Positions 34,090 to 43,627 of a stretch of DNA of 64,000 nucleotides are shown piece after piece. Position 1 is the first letter of the stretch, and each line of letters begins with the position of its first letter. Location: NCBI GenBank assembly GCA_016708345.1, contig JADJFX010000008.1, forward strand, positions 124,001 through 188,000, written 5' to 3'. The position numbers and the translations under genes were made by a program. A model generated the notes under the pieces. The model saw only the letters and a list, made by a program, of their open reading frames with translations. It did no database searches and had not been told where the DNA came from. The stretch comes from Candidatus Rhodoferax bjergmarkensis (GTDB taxonomy: Bacteria > Pseudomonadota > Gammaproteobacteria > Burkholderiales > Burkholderiaceae_C).

Positions 34090-36358
34090 TTACTCTTTGC
34101 CCGCGTATAGCTCGCGTTCCAGCATTTGCAGGGCAGTTTTGTACTGGGTGCGGCCGCCGAAGCTCTTGATGAGCTCGGCCGGGCGGCCTATGTCGGTGAA
34201 GGGCTGCACGTTGAACACGGTGTCGGCCTCGATGGTGGCAATGCCTTCGTCGGCGTATTTGTCCAGCAGCGCGTCGATGACCTGGCGGGCCACCGGGCCG
34301 TAGTGGGTGAAGACGTTGCGCTTTTTGACGCGGCGGGCGCGTTCACGCCGGGTGAGGGGCGGCATGTTGTACGCCACGTGCAGCAAGGCATCAAACGGGT
34401 CCAGCCCGGTTTGCCCTTGGGCACTCAGTTCTTCTTGCATCGCTTCGACCAACACACCGCGCGATTCCAGCTCTTCCAGCAGGGCGGCTTTGCGGTCGGC
34501 GTCGTTCCAGGCCTGCAGAAACTTGTCCAGCGAGTCGTAGTGCTTGGTGAGGTTGATGCGGGTGTAGTCACGCAGGCTCTCGGTGATGAGTTTGCCCTGG
34601 GCGTATGGGCTCGTAGATTTGCACCGGCTCGCCGTCAAAGGCGGGGTCGGCAAAGTTGTCGGTGGCGCGCTTGAAGTCGAGGATGGTGAACCAGCTTTTG
34701 CCCAGGTCTTCGCGCAGGCGGGTGCCGCGGCCAATGATCTGCTTGAACAGGGTCATGGACCGGATGTTCTGGTCCAGCACAATGAGCTTGCAGGTTTGCG
34801 CGTCTACCCCGGTGCTCATGAGCTTGGAGGTGGTGGCAATGACCGGGTACGGCTTCTCGGGGTCGATGAAGTTGTCGAGCTCGCGCTTGCCTTCGGGGTT
34901 GTCGCCAGTGATTTGCACCACGTAGTTGGGCTGGGTGGCGCAGATGTCGGCATTGGCATTGGAGAGCGCCTGGCGCATGCGGGCGGCGTGGTCGATGTCT
35001 TCACAAAACACGATGGTCTTGGCCATGCGGTCGGTGGCGCGCAGGTAGGCGGTAATGCGCTCGGCCACTACGGTGTCACGTGGTTCCAGCACCAGCTTGC
35101 GGTTCATGTCGCGGCCGGTGTAAACGCGGTCTTCGATGAGTTGGCCTTTGTTGTCGGTCATGCCTGCCGTGGGGCGCCAGCCGAAGGTGTCTTTGTCCAG
35201 GTCCACCCGGATGACTTTGTACGGCGCCAAGAAGCCATCTTCAATGCCTTGCTTGAGGCTGTAGGTGTAGAGGGGCTCGCCAAAGTAGAAGGTGTTGGAC
35301 GTGTCTTTGGTTTCTTTGGGCGTGGCGGTCAGGCCCACGTGGGTGGCGCTGGCAAAGTAGGTGAGGATGTCGCGCCAAGCGGAGTCTTCATTGGCGCTGC
35401 CGCGGTGGCACTCGTCCACCACGATGAGGTCGAAGAAGTCGGGGCTGAACTGTTTGTAGATGTTGGCCGTGTCCTCGGTGCCGGTGACGGCCTGGTAGAG
35501 CGAGAGGTAAATCTCGTAGCTCTTGTTGACGGCCTTGGTGGTTTTGTCCACCGCCAGGTCTACGTCGTCCACCTCCAGCTGGCCCTGCGCGTTGACGCGC
35601 TCCACGCCTTTGGCGTTGGGGCTGAGCTTGGCCATGGCGCCCTTGAAGGGGCGGAAGTCGTTGACCATGGTCTGGTCGATCAGGATGTTGCGGTCGGCCA
35701 GGAACAGGATGCGCTTTTTGGCACCGCTCTTCCACAAGCGCCAGATGATCTGGAAGGCGGTGTAGGTTTTGCCGGTGCCGGTGGCCATGACCAGCAGCAC
35801 ACGGTTTTGCCCATTGGCAATGGCTTCTACCGTGCGGTTGATGGCACCCAGCTGGTAGTAGCGCGGGGTTTTGCTGGGGGCATAGTCAAAGGCAGCCACG
35901 CGCTGCACCTCGGGGGACCAGCCTTTCCAGGCGCAGTAGCGCGCCCACAGGTCTTGGGGGCTGGGGAATTGGTCCAGCGTGAGGGTTTGCTCCAGCACGC
36001 CGGTGGCCAGGGTGGCGTCGCGAAAAACAAAGGACTCCCCATTGCTGGAGAAGGAGAACGGAACATCCAGCAGCTCAGCATAGTGCAGCGCCTGCTGCAT
36101 GCCGGCCTGCGCGGACAAGCGGGCCTTTTTGACTTCCACCACGGCCAGTGGAATGTTGGGCTTGAGAAAGAGCGCGAAATCCGCTTTGAGGACGGTGTCT
36201 TTATCGCGGTGCGATTTATTGCCCCGCACCACCACGCGCCCTGCGCGCAACGGGAATTGGGCGTAAATCTGGTCCAGCGTATGCCAGCCCGCCCGCACCA
36301 TGGCAGGGCGGACGTATTTGTCGCTGATGTCGCTTTCGGAAAGTTGCTTTTTGTCCAA
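34090..36358 (-). pseudogene. hsdR: Type I restriction endonuclease/translocase subunit, frameshifted as sequenced
   Basis: TTG start with AGGGAG upstream gives LDKKQLSESDISDKYVRPAM, a normal HsdR start. The nuclease region has FALFLKPNIPLAVVEVKKAR; the motor has Walker A MATGTGKT, motif II VVDECHRGS, motif III VGLTATP, motif VI IGRGTRL. The frame breaks near 34605 after DGEPVQIYEP; removing one A joins it to YAQGKLITESLRDYTRINL. The variable linker usually found between these blocks is missing, so a deletion is also possible. Corrected length ~755 residues. Confidence 0.88.
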
Positions 36359-36428
36359 ACCGGTCTCCCTGGCGCAACCCACTATGTGCGCCAGGGGCCA
36401 GTGTGCCACGCCCTACTCTGCCAAGCGC

Positions 36429-37505
36429 TCAGGCCGCTTCTTTATAAAAATACCCGCGCCCCACCGCACGCCCTGGCAGCGGTGCCACCGCAGCGCAGAT
36501 GGCACCAATGTGGTCGGGCGTGGTGCCGCAGCAGCCGCCCACAATGTTGACCAGCCCCTCGGCGGCAAACTCGCGCACCAGGCGTGACGTGACGTCGGGG
36601 GTTTCGTCAAAGCCGGTGTCGCTCATGGGGTTGGGCAGGCCGGCGTTGGGGTAACAACTGATAAAGGTGTCGGGTGCGGCGCGATTGAGCTCCTGAATGT
36701 AGGGGCGCATCAGCGTGGCACCCAGTGCACAGTTCAGGCCAATGGCCAATGGCTTGGCGTGGCGCACGCTGTGCCAGAAGGCGGTGACGGTTTGGCCGGA
36801 GAGGATGCGCCCGGAGGCATCGGTGACGGTACCGCTGATGATGATGGGCAGGCGCTCGCCGCTGGCCTCAAAGTATTCGTCAATGGCAAACAGGGCGGCC
36901 TTGGCGTTCAGGGTGTCAAAAATGGTTTCTACCAACAGCACGTCGCTGCCGCCCTCCACCAGCGCTTTCACTTGGTCGTAATAGGCCTGGCGCAGTTCCT
37001 CAAAGGTCACGTTGCGCGCGCCGGGGTCGTTCACGTCGGGGCTGATGCTGGCGGTTTTGGGCGTGGGGCCCAGGGCACCGGCCACAAAGCGGGGTTTGTC
37101 GGGGGTGCTGTACTTGTCGCAGGCGGCACGTGCCAGTTGGGCGGAAACGCGGTTCATTTCCACCGCCAGGTCTTCCATGCCGTAGTCGGCCTGGGCCACG
37201 GTGGTGGCGCCAAAGGTGTTGGTCTCGATCAGGTCGGCGCCGGCGGCCAGGTAGCGTTCGTGGATGTCGCGGATCACATCCGGGCGGGTCAGGCTGAGCA
37301 GCTCGTTGTTGCCCTTGACATCACGCGGGAAGTCTTTGAAACGGTCTCCCTGGCTACCAGGGCCGGTGTAGCCCTCGCCGCGGTACTGGGCTTCACCGAG
37401 TTTGAAACGCTGGATCATGGTGCCCATGGCGCCATCGAGAATGGCGATGCGTTGAGACAAAATTTCGGGCAGCGCTTGGGCGCGGGTGTAGTAAATGGCT
37501 TTCAT
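36429..37505 (-). CDS. metH: Methionine synthase homocysteine-binding subunit (MetH1)
   Basis: 358 residues equal to the N-terminal homocysteine S-methyltransferase domain of MetH: AILDGAMGTMIQ, DLIETNTFGATTVAQADYG, and the zinc ligands GLNCALG and GGCCGTTP. It transfers the methyl group from methylcobalamin bound by metH2 to homocysteine. Split MetH is usual in this group, but the two genes are normally close; here 10.6 kb of defence genes lie between them. The start at 37505 has no clear ribosome site. Confidence 0.93.
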   Translation of the reverse strand: MKAIYYTRAQALPEILSQRIAILDGAMGTMIQRFKLGEAQYRGEGYTGPGSQGDRFKDFPRDVKGNNELLSLTRPDVIRDIHERYLAAGADLIETNTFGATTVAQADYGMEDLAVEMNRVSAQLARAACDKYSTPDKPRFVAGALGPTPKTASISPDVNDPGARNVTFEELRQAYYDQVKALVEGGSDVLLVETIFDTLNAKAALFAIDEYFEASGERLPIIISGTVTDASGRILSGQTVTAFWHSVRHAKPLAIGLNCALGATLMRPYIQELNRAAPDTFISCYPNAGLPNPMSDTGFDETPDVTSRLVREFAAEGLVNIVGGCCGTTPDHIGAICAAVAPLPGRAVGRGYFYKEAA

Positions 37506-37630
37506 GGGGGGTATTGTAGAAAGGCCAGCCAAGCTGCGCGCCGGGGGTGGGACAATGGCCACCATGCCAAGCGGCTTTGCGTGCTGTGCGCCTAGACCGA
37601 ACAGACCAAGCCACCACCCAATTTATTAGT

Positions 37631-37690
37631 GTTTTCAGGCTGTAGCGCAGGTAAATAGTGCGCAAACAGCTACTTAATTAATAGCATTCA
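37631..37690 (-). repeat. Copy h of the ~60 bp dispersed repeat
   Basis: Minus strand: AATGCTATTAATTAAGTAGC, TGTTTGCGCACTATTTACCT, GCGCTACAGCCTGAAAAC (consecutive pieces). Occupies the divergent gap between metH1 and recQ and ends at the recQ start. Confidence 0.8.
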
Positions 37691-37692
37691 TT

Positions 37693-39664
37693 TTGTCTGT
37701 CCACGCCATTCTTCAGGAAGTTTTTGGCTACGGTGCCTTCCGTGGCCCGCAGCAGGCCATCATTGAACACGTGGTGGCCGGCGGCGACGCGCTGGTGCTG
37801 ATGCCCACCGGCGGCGGCAAGTCGCTGTGTTACCAGGTGCCGGCCATTGCCCGCCAGCGCGCAGGCAAGGGGCTGACGGTGGTGATCTCGCCGCTGATTG
37901 CGCTGATGCACGACCAGGTGGGGGCGCTGCATGAAGCGGGCGTGAGCGCCGCTTTTTTGAACTCCACCCTGTCGGGCGAACAGGCCTCGCAGGTTGAAAA
38001 ACGCCTGCTGCGCGGGGACATGACGCTCTTGTACTGCGCGCCCGAGCGGGTCATGACGCCGCGCTTTCTGGCGCAGCTCGATTCCCTGTATGAGCGCGGC
38101 ATGCTGGGCCTGTTTGCGATTGACGAGGCACATTGTGTGAGCCAGTGGGGGCACGACTTCCGGCCCGAGTACCGGGCGCTGACGGTGTTGCACGAGCGTT
38201 ATGGCACGGTGCCGCGCATCGCGCTGACCGCCACAGCGGACGCACTGACCCGCGCCGACATTGTGGAGCGGCTGCAGTTGCAGGATGCGCGCTTGTTTCT
38301 AAGCAGCTTTGACCGGCCCAACATCCGCTACACCATTGTTGAAAAAAAGGACGCTACCCAACAGCTGCTGCGCTTTATTACCCACGAGCACCGGGGAGAT
38401 GCGGGCGTTGTGTACTGCCAGTCGCGCAAACGGGTGGAGGAAATCGCCAACACGCTGTGCGACGAAGGCATTGCCGCCCTGCCCTACCACGCGGGCCTGG
38501 ACAGCCGGGTCCGGCAAGCCAACCAGGACCAGTTTTTGCGCAGCGAAGGCATTGTGATGGTGGCCACCATAGCCTTTGGCATGGGCATTGACAAGCCCGA
38601 TGTGCGCTTTGTGGCGCACCTGGACATGCCCAAAAACATCGAAGGCTACTACCAGGAAACCGGGCGCGCCGGGCGCGACGGTGAAGCCGCCGACGCCTGG
38701 ATGTGTTATGGCCTGCAAGACGTGGTAAACCAGCGCCGCATGATTGACGAAAGTCCGGCCGATGAAGCCTTCAAACAAGGCCTGCGCGGCAAGCTCGATG
38801 CGCTCTTGGGCTTGGCCGAAGCCACCGACTGCCGCCGGGTGCGTTTGCTGGCGTATTTTGGGGAAACTTACGGAGTTGATGCTGCCGCCGCAGCGCCGGG
38901 CCCCAAGCCTGTCGCGCCATCTTTGCGAGATTTGCCCGAGGGCACGGCCCCCTCGGGGGGGGCAGCGCAGCACCGGGGAAGTGGCAAGCGTGGGGGTCAA
39001 TTGCGGGAATTGCGACAACTGCCTGCAGCCGCCGCCCGTGTGGGATGGCACCGATGCCGCGCGCAAGCTGCTGAGCACCATCTACCGCCTGCAGCAAGCC
39101 GGTGGGGCCAGCTATGGCGCAGTGCACATCATGGACATTTTGCGCGGCAAAAATACCGAAAAAGTTGCCCAGCGCAGGCATGACACCCTGAGCACTTTCG
39201 GCATTGGTGCTGACCTGACCGAGCTGCAACTGCGCGGCGTGCTGCGCCAGCTGATCGCCATCGGTGCCGTCGCGGTCGATGCGCAAGCCTTCAACACCTT
39301 GCAGCTGACGCCCGCCTCACGCGCCGTGCTCAAGGGAGAAGTGCCGGTGCGCTTGCGCGCCTCGGTATCGACCCCGCTGGACCGCAAAGCAAAGCGCAGT
39401 GCGCCCGGCAGCACCCGCGCCAAAGTGCCCGCCACACTGGATGCCAGCGCAGAGAGCCGCTACCTGGCATTGAAAGCCTGGCGCGCCGAGGTAGCCAAAG
39501 AACACAACCTGCCCGCTTATGTGATTTTTCACGATGCCACCCTGGCGGCCATTGCCGAACGCGCGCCGCATTCACTGGACGACCTGCAGGGCCTGAGCGG
39601 TATTGGGGCGAAAAAGCTCGAAGCCTATGGACAAGAAGTGCTGCGCGTGATGGCGGGAGCATGA
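37693..39664 (+). pseudogene. recQ: RecQ ATP-dependent DNA helicase, frameshifted as sequenced and carrying an insertion
   Basis: 3'-5' helicase of recombination and repair. Motifs: FGYGAFRGPQQ, Walker A MPTGGGKSLC, DEAH (FAIDEAHCVSQWGHDFRPEY), motif VI YYQETGRAGRDG, Zn-binding CGNCDNC, and an HRDC domain at the end (LSGIGAKKLEAYGQEVL). The frame breaks at a G8 run (38955-38962); seven G would restore it, giving ~656 residues. Between LLAYFGE and CGNCDNC lie ~45 extra residues encoded by a GC-rich repeat-like insert. TTG start without a clear ribosome site. Confidence 0.9.
38890..38998 (+). repeat. GC-rich repeat-like insert inside recQ
   Basis: Contains GGCCCCAAGCCTGTCGCGCC, a CCCCCTCGGGGGGGG hairpin, and GCAAGCGTGGGGG. 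It is placed in the RQC zinc-binding region where other RecQ proteins have only a few residues. Resembles a common GC-rich extragenic element of this family (from memory), different from the 60 bp repeat. Confidence 0.6.
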
Positions 39665-39738
39665 TGGCGGTGATGCAGTGTGCCGTTCGGTCACAATCCA
39701 CGCAACAAAATCGTTGACGTCAAAGAAATCACTCCTGC

Positions 39739-40299
39739 ATGGCCATCAAATCAACCATCTTCAAAGCCAGCCTTCAAATCGCCGACATTGACCACGGCTA
39801 CTATGCCGACCATGCGCTGACGCTGGCACGCCACCCCAGCGAAACCGATGAACGAATGATGGTGCGCCTGTGCGCCCTGGCGCTGCAGGCGCACAAGCTG
39901 CAAAGTGTGTGTGGGGGCGACGGCACACTGGCCTTTGGGGCCGGTCTGAGTGACCCGGACGAGCCCGATGTTTGGCTGCGCGACTTTACCGGCCAGATTC
40001 GCCTGTGGATGGAGGTAGGCCAGCCCGAAGACAAACCGCTCATCAAGGCCTGCGGCAAGGCCGATGAAGTGGTGCTGTATTGCTTCAATCACGCAGCCGA
40101 AGTGTGGTGGCGCGGCATGGAAAACAAGCTGACACGCCCCAAAAACCTGAGTGTGTTTCGAATTCCGACACTGGCCGCCCAAGCGCTCATTCCAATGGCG
40201 CAGCGGAGCATGCAACTGCAGGCAACGATTCAGGAAAGCGTGCTGATGCTGGGCGATGGCAGCCACAACGTCGACATTGAGCCCTTGCGCTGGAAGTAG
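39739..40299 (+). CDS. yaeQ: YaeQ family protein
   Basis: 186 residues, the normal family length: MAIKSTIFKASLQIADIDHG, HPSETDERMMVRLCALAL and WMEVGQPEDKPLIKACGKAD are the conserved blocks. The fold is related to PD-(D/E)XK nucleases (known of the family), but no biochemical role is established. Stands alone between recQ and the exported paralogues. Confidence 0.95.
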   Translation: MAIKSTIFKASLQIADIDHGYYADHALTLARHPSETDERMMVRLCALALQAHKLQSVCGGDGTLAFGAGLSDPDEPDVWLRDFTGQIRLWMEVGQPEDKPLIKACGKADEVVLYCFNHAAEVWWRGMENKLTRPKNLSVFRIPTLAAQALIPMAQRSMQLQATIQESVLMLGDGSHNVDIEPLRWK

Positions 40300-40322
40300 C
40301 CAACCCAAGCCAGGAACAGCTG

Positions 40323-41174
40323 CTACTGCGATCTGAACTTGATGTTGAAATGCTGAAGCTGCATGGAGCCGATGGAACTTGAGCCCAGATTCAGGGGGCC
40401 GGTGGGCGTGTTGAACGTGATGTTCTCGATGTTCATCTTGCCAGTGGCGGCATCACCCACCTTGGGGAAGTCGATGCCAAACTGCAAACGATCACCGCTG
40501 GGGTCACTCACGATGTTGAACTGGCCGGGCTGATTGACCAGGTCGGCAATCACCCAGGGGCCTGGGCCGCTTTCAGCACCAATGGATACGCCCGACATGG
40601 ACAGTTGCCCGCCTGTGTTGCCACGCCCGTTGGGCTGCATCAGCACGTTGGCAATGCGCAGTTTCTGGGCCAAGCCAAAGGCCATGCCGCCTTGGTCGGA
40701 CGAGCTCAGCTGCATGCTTGAGCCCGCTATCAGGAAGTCCTGCAGGGTCACGCTGGAACCAAAAGTTTTGCCATCGGCGGTGATCGCCATGTCATAGACT
40801 ATGTTCAGCGGTTTGGTACTGGCAATGTCGGGGTAGACCCAGTTCATGAAATCCGGTTTGCCCCCAGCGCCGTTCACAATGTCAAGCGAGAGCGCGTAAA
40901 ACCCGGTGACCTTCACGTTGTTTTGACTGATGGAGGTGGGCTTGCCTGCTGTGTCGACGCTGAACACGTTCGAGCCGATGCTGGTGTTCAGGTTCAAGGC
41001 AAAGCTGACGCCGTCTTTGCCCTGTACCTGTGAGAGCACGCCATCGTCCAATTCCTGCATGTCGGCGGCACCGGCCACAGCGCTGATGCCGAGCAAGCCC
41101 AAAAGAGCAGCCCGACGCATCAGGCTGGTGCGCTTGAGCGAGCAGAACAATGAAAGCCTGCGGGTAGGATTCAT
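40323..41174 (-). CDS. Exported DUF6160-like protein, copy 1
   Basis: 283 residues. Signal peptide (MRRAALLGLLGISAVAGAADM) followed by the hallmark MQELDDGVLSQVQGKDGVSF, then beta-strand-rich sequence without Cys. The same LDDxxLSxVxGQDG block opens the two neighbouring genes, so they are tandem paralogues. Likely cell-surface or secreted; function unknown. Second Met (41174) chosen because GGAG lies 9 nt upstream. Confidence 0.75.
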   Translation of the reverse strand: MNPTRRLSLFCSLKRTSLMRRAALLGLLGISAVAGAADMQELDDGVLSQVQGKDGVSFALNLNTSIGSNVFSVDTAGKPTSISQNNVKVTGFYALSLDIVNGAGGKPDFMNWVYPDIASTKPLNIVYDMAITADGKTFGSSVTLQDFLIAGSSMQLSSSDQGGMAFGLAQKLRIANVLMQPNGRGNTGGQLSMSGVSIGAESGPGPWVIADLVNQPGQFNIVSDPSGDRLQFGIDFPKVGDAATGKMNIENITFNTPTGPLNLGSSSIGSMQLQHFNIKFRSQ

Positions 41175-41236
41175 GAGGGTGTGCTCCATGGTTTAGCGTG
41201 TAAGTTAGCGCGGCAAATTGGGTGAGGGTGTGGCGG

Positions 41237-42015
41237 TCACGCCGGGGCGCTGACGTTGTAGGCTGTGAGGCGATCGCGCCAGTTGAGCCAGACACCGGCT
41301 TGGGCCGTGACGGGCGCTTCGGTCACGCCGGCAGGGGCTTTGAAGGTGACGGGTTTGGCCAGCACAGAGATCCACATGTCGCGGCTCGGGCCTGTGGCGT
41401 CACCGGCGGTGATGCCGCCGATTTGGGACAGGGTCAGGCACGGTGCAGGTGTGCAGGTGGGAGTGCTGCCGGTCTGACGCGCGCCGGTCAGGTCAAGTTT
41501 TTGACCCGGTGCCACAGTGCCACCGTCAACCAGCATGGAGCCGCTGATGGCAGAGGCGATCAGGCTGACGTCGCCAGCGATGCCATCAAAGCCCAGGCGC
41601 ATGCCAATGACTTCGTTGTTGCCCGCGCCGCGCGAGTTGTCGTAGACGAATTGAATAAAGGGGTTGGTGATGCTCACCAGTTTTTGGGCGGCGGTGCCAT
41701 CGCTGCGGCCAAAGCGCAGGTGCTGGATGTTGACATCGCTCCCGGCGATCGCTCCCGCACCGAGGTCGCGTGCGTAAGTGCCCAAAGCGAGGTCTTTGAA
41801 GTTGGCGTTGAGGTGACGTCGGCATTGAGGGTGATGGTGGAGAAGTCGAAGCCACCTTCTGTGGTGTTGGTGAACGCAACCATGCCTTGGCCGCTGACGT
41901 CTGCGAGCTCATCTTCGGCGAGTTCAGCAGGCGCACTCCATGCCAAGGAACTGCAGCACAGGGCAGCCACAGCGGTGGCGCGCATCAGGAAAAGGGATAG
42001 ACGGTGCGTACTCAT
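41237..42015 (-). pseudogene. Exported DUF6160-like protein, copy 2, frameshifted as sequenced
   Basis: Signal peptide MSTHRLSLFLMRATAVAALC, then ELAEDELADVSGQGMVAFTN, the variant family block, and beta-rich sequence continuing as NANFKDLALGTYARDLG in another frame. GTCACCTCAACG near 41815 should probably read GTCACCCTCAACG (one C missing). Corrected length 259 residues. CTGGAGACACC precedes the ATG. Confidence 0.75.
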
Positions 42016-42094
42016 GGTGTCTCCAGATTTCGGTGTATCCATCAGGATGGTGCGAGGCCAGCCATTTGACGCTCGTCACGAGGTGGTGGTCCTC

Positions 42095-42262
42095 TTAGGA
42101 TGTGGCAAGAAATAAGTTCCCCAATTTCCCCTGTCGGATTCGGGCGCGCTGCTTCGTTGCAAGCCGCTTGTGTAGCTGAGCTACACGGCCCGTCTTGCGC
42201 CTCACATCGCATCCCGACTCCTCGGGGTAAATCGGGAAATTATTCCTAGCCACATCCTTAAT
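42095..42262. mobile_element. MITE-like imperfect palindrome
   Basis: 168 bp with terminal inverted repeats TTAGGATGTGGC (left) and GCCACATCCTTAA (right), similarity continuing ~36 bp inward. The centre is a second palindrome GTGTAGCTGAGCTACAC. No coding potential. Inserted between paralogues 2 and 3; the whole could fold into one long hairpin. Type uncertain: non-autonomous element or REP-type structure. Confidence 0.6.
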
Positions 42263-42263
42263 A

Positions 42264-42295
42264 AAAAACGGCTCCCAACTTACGCCGGGGGCCGT
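42264..42295 (-). terminator. Rho-independent terminator of paralogue 3
   Basis: On the minus strand ACGGCCCCC - loop - GGGAGCCGT followed by a T-rich tract (TTTTTATT). It lies ~45 nt beyond the stop of the 42339-42862 gene. Confidence 0.75.
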
Positions 42296-42338
42296 TCTAT
42301 TCTAAGGACTTAACCTTCAGCCTCTAAGAGGCCAAGGC

Positions 42339-42862
42339 TTAGTGAGCCCAGATGTAAGCTGTAGTACCAGCCAGGTTCAGGCCGTTGATGGCGATAGAAC
42401 CGAAAGAGGCTGTGGAGTTACCCATTTCCATTCTGGCAACAGAGATGTTGAGCAGCTTGGTCGTGGTGATTTGTGGCAAACCGATACGGACAACGTCGCC
42501 TTTGGGAGCGAAATCAGCAATAGCTCCGGCGTGCAGGGAGCCATGGAGCCGCCGGCATCTGTCAGCATACCCAAGGTACCTGGCAGAGCTTCACCAGCCC
42601 ATGCAGCTTTGGACATGATGTCAATGGTAGCGGCGATCGCGCCAGTGAATTTGATGTCTTTGAAGCTGATAGAACCACCAGCTGCATCCGTGTCGGTGTA
42701 CACGAAAGAAGCGATGTTGATGTTCAGGTCAGCAGCGATAGACACACCGTCTTGACCAGCGACTTGGCTCAGGTCAGCGTCGTCAACGGAAGTCATTGCG
42801 GAAGCAGCGAAAGTCATGGAAGACATGGCGGCCACGAGTGCCAATTTTTTGAAAGCGTTCAT
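42339..42862 (-). pseudogene. Exported DUF6160-like protein, copy 3, frameshifted as sequenced
   Basis: Signal peptide MNAFKKLALVAAMSSMTFAA, hallmark SVDDADLSQVAGQDGVSIAA, then beta-rich segments. The frame changes near 42531: after GGSMAPC the expected continuation AGAIADFAPKGDVVRIGLPQ lies one frame away and ends YIWAH at 42339. One C missing (ACGCC for ACCGCC) explains it. Corrected length ~174 residues, the shortest and lowest-GC of the three. Confidence 0.75.
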
Positions 42863-43273
42863 TTTATGTAGTCTCGATTTTGGTTAAACAAATATAAATT
42901 TATTTGACGGATTCTCATCGTTGCCTACTGAATGCTCCTTTTGGGATCAACCAGTTTCGCCCTGCTGCGGTCACGTCGCTACAGCCTGACGAAGCTCTCT
43001 GACTTTGTGAAGTTATCTTCCATTTGGGTCAGAGCCACTATGATGCAAACATACTAGCAACAAAGGTGCCAATTTTATTTTTCTTATATAAATCAACAAC
43101 TTAACAAAAACAACCAGCTAAATTGAAAGTTGCATGTAAAAATATCCGACAGTTTCTCGACCCAAACTCACTCGCTGGGCAACTCAAAGTCTTGATCCAA
43201 GTTAAATCAGAAAACATCAGCACCCCTTCAGGCAACTCGGTGCGCACTCGTTTCTCAGTGTTATTCTGATGGC
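42863..43273. other. Gene-free AT-rich region
   Basis: 411 bp between divergent genes. It must hold the promoter of paralogue 3 and of the holin-like gene. The part 43060-43150 is strongly AT-rich. I see no open frame, RNA motif or repeat copy in it. Confidence 0.5.
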
Positions 43274-43627
43274 ATGAAACTCATTGCCCGATGGCTGCTC
43301 AGTGCAGCTGCCCTGCTGGCTGTAGCCAGTTTTTACAGCGGCGTCGAAATCCGAAGTTTTTCGGCGGCGCTGCTGGCCGCGCTCGTGATCGGATTGTTCA
43401 ACATGGTTTTAAGGCCGGTGCTGGTGGTGCTGACGCTGCCTGTCACCGTCATTACGCTGGGGCTGTTTCTTTTTGTCATCAACGCCCTGATGTTTTGGAC
43501 TGCCGCCGCCATGCTGGACGGCTTTCATGTGCGCGGTTTTAGCGCTGCCCTGCTGGGCTCCCTGATTTACTCGGTGTTTGGCATTGTGATTGACTCAGCG
43601 CTCGAGCGCCTGTTCTTTAAGCACTGA
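43274..43627 (+). CDS. Phage holin-like family 4_2 membrane protein (YvlD-like)
   Basis: 117 residues with four hydrophobic helices (WLLSAAALLAVASFY; SAALLAALVIGLFNMVL; VITLGLFLFVINALMFWTAA; GSLIYSVFGIVIDSAL) and the family signature NMVLRPVLVVLTLPVTVITL. Despite the name, members are common chromosomal inner-membrane proteins of unknown role. Its last 33 bases overlap the convergent protease gene. Confidence 0.88.
   Translation: MKLIARWLLSAAALLAVASFYSGVEIRSFSAALLAALVIGLFNMVLRPVLVVLTLPVTVITLGLFLFVINALMFWTAAAMLDGFHVRGFSAALLGSLIYSVFGIVIDSALERLFFKH

Noticed and set aside
28315..36358. A functional type I restriction-modification system
   Set aside because: hsdS lacks a recognition domain, and hsdM and hsdR are frameshifted as given. 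Even if the frameshifts are errors, the hsdS truncation remains.
34583..36550. A 655-codon open frame on the plus strand
   Set aside because: Antisense to hsdR, whose motifs are clear; the plus frame is low-complexity Val/Gly/His-rich sequence.
38955..38962. Programmed ribosomal frameshift in recQ
   Set aside because: A G8 run could slip, but RecQ is not known to use frameshifting and similar one-base breaks occur in many unrelated genes of the window; error or mutation is simpler.
42095..42262. Integron attC site
   Set aside because: It is a large imperfect palindrome, but the conserved attC core sites (RYYYAAC/GTTRRRY) are missing and no integrase or cassette array is present.
43274..43627. 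Prophage holin
   Set aside because: The holin-like family is a widespread chromosomal membrane family and no other phage gene is nearby.
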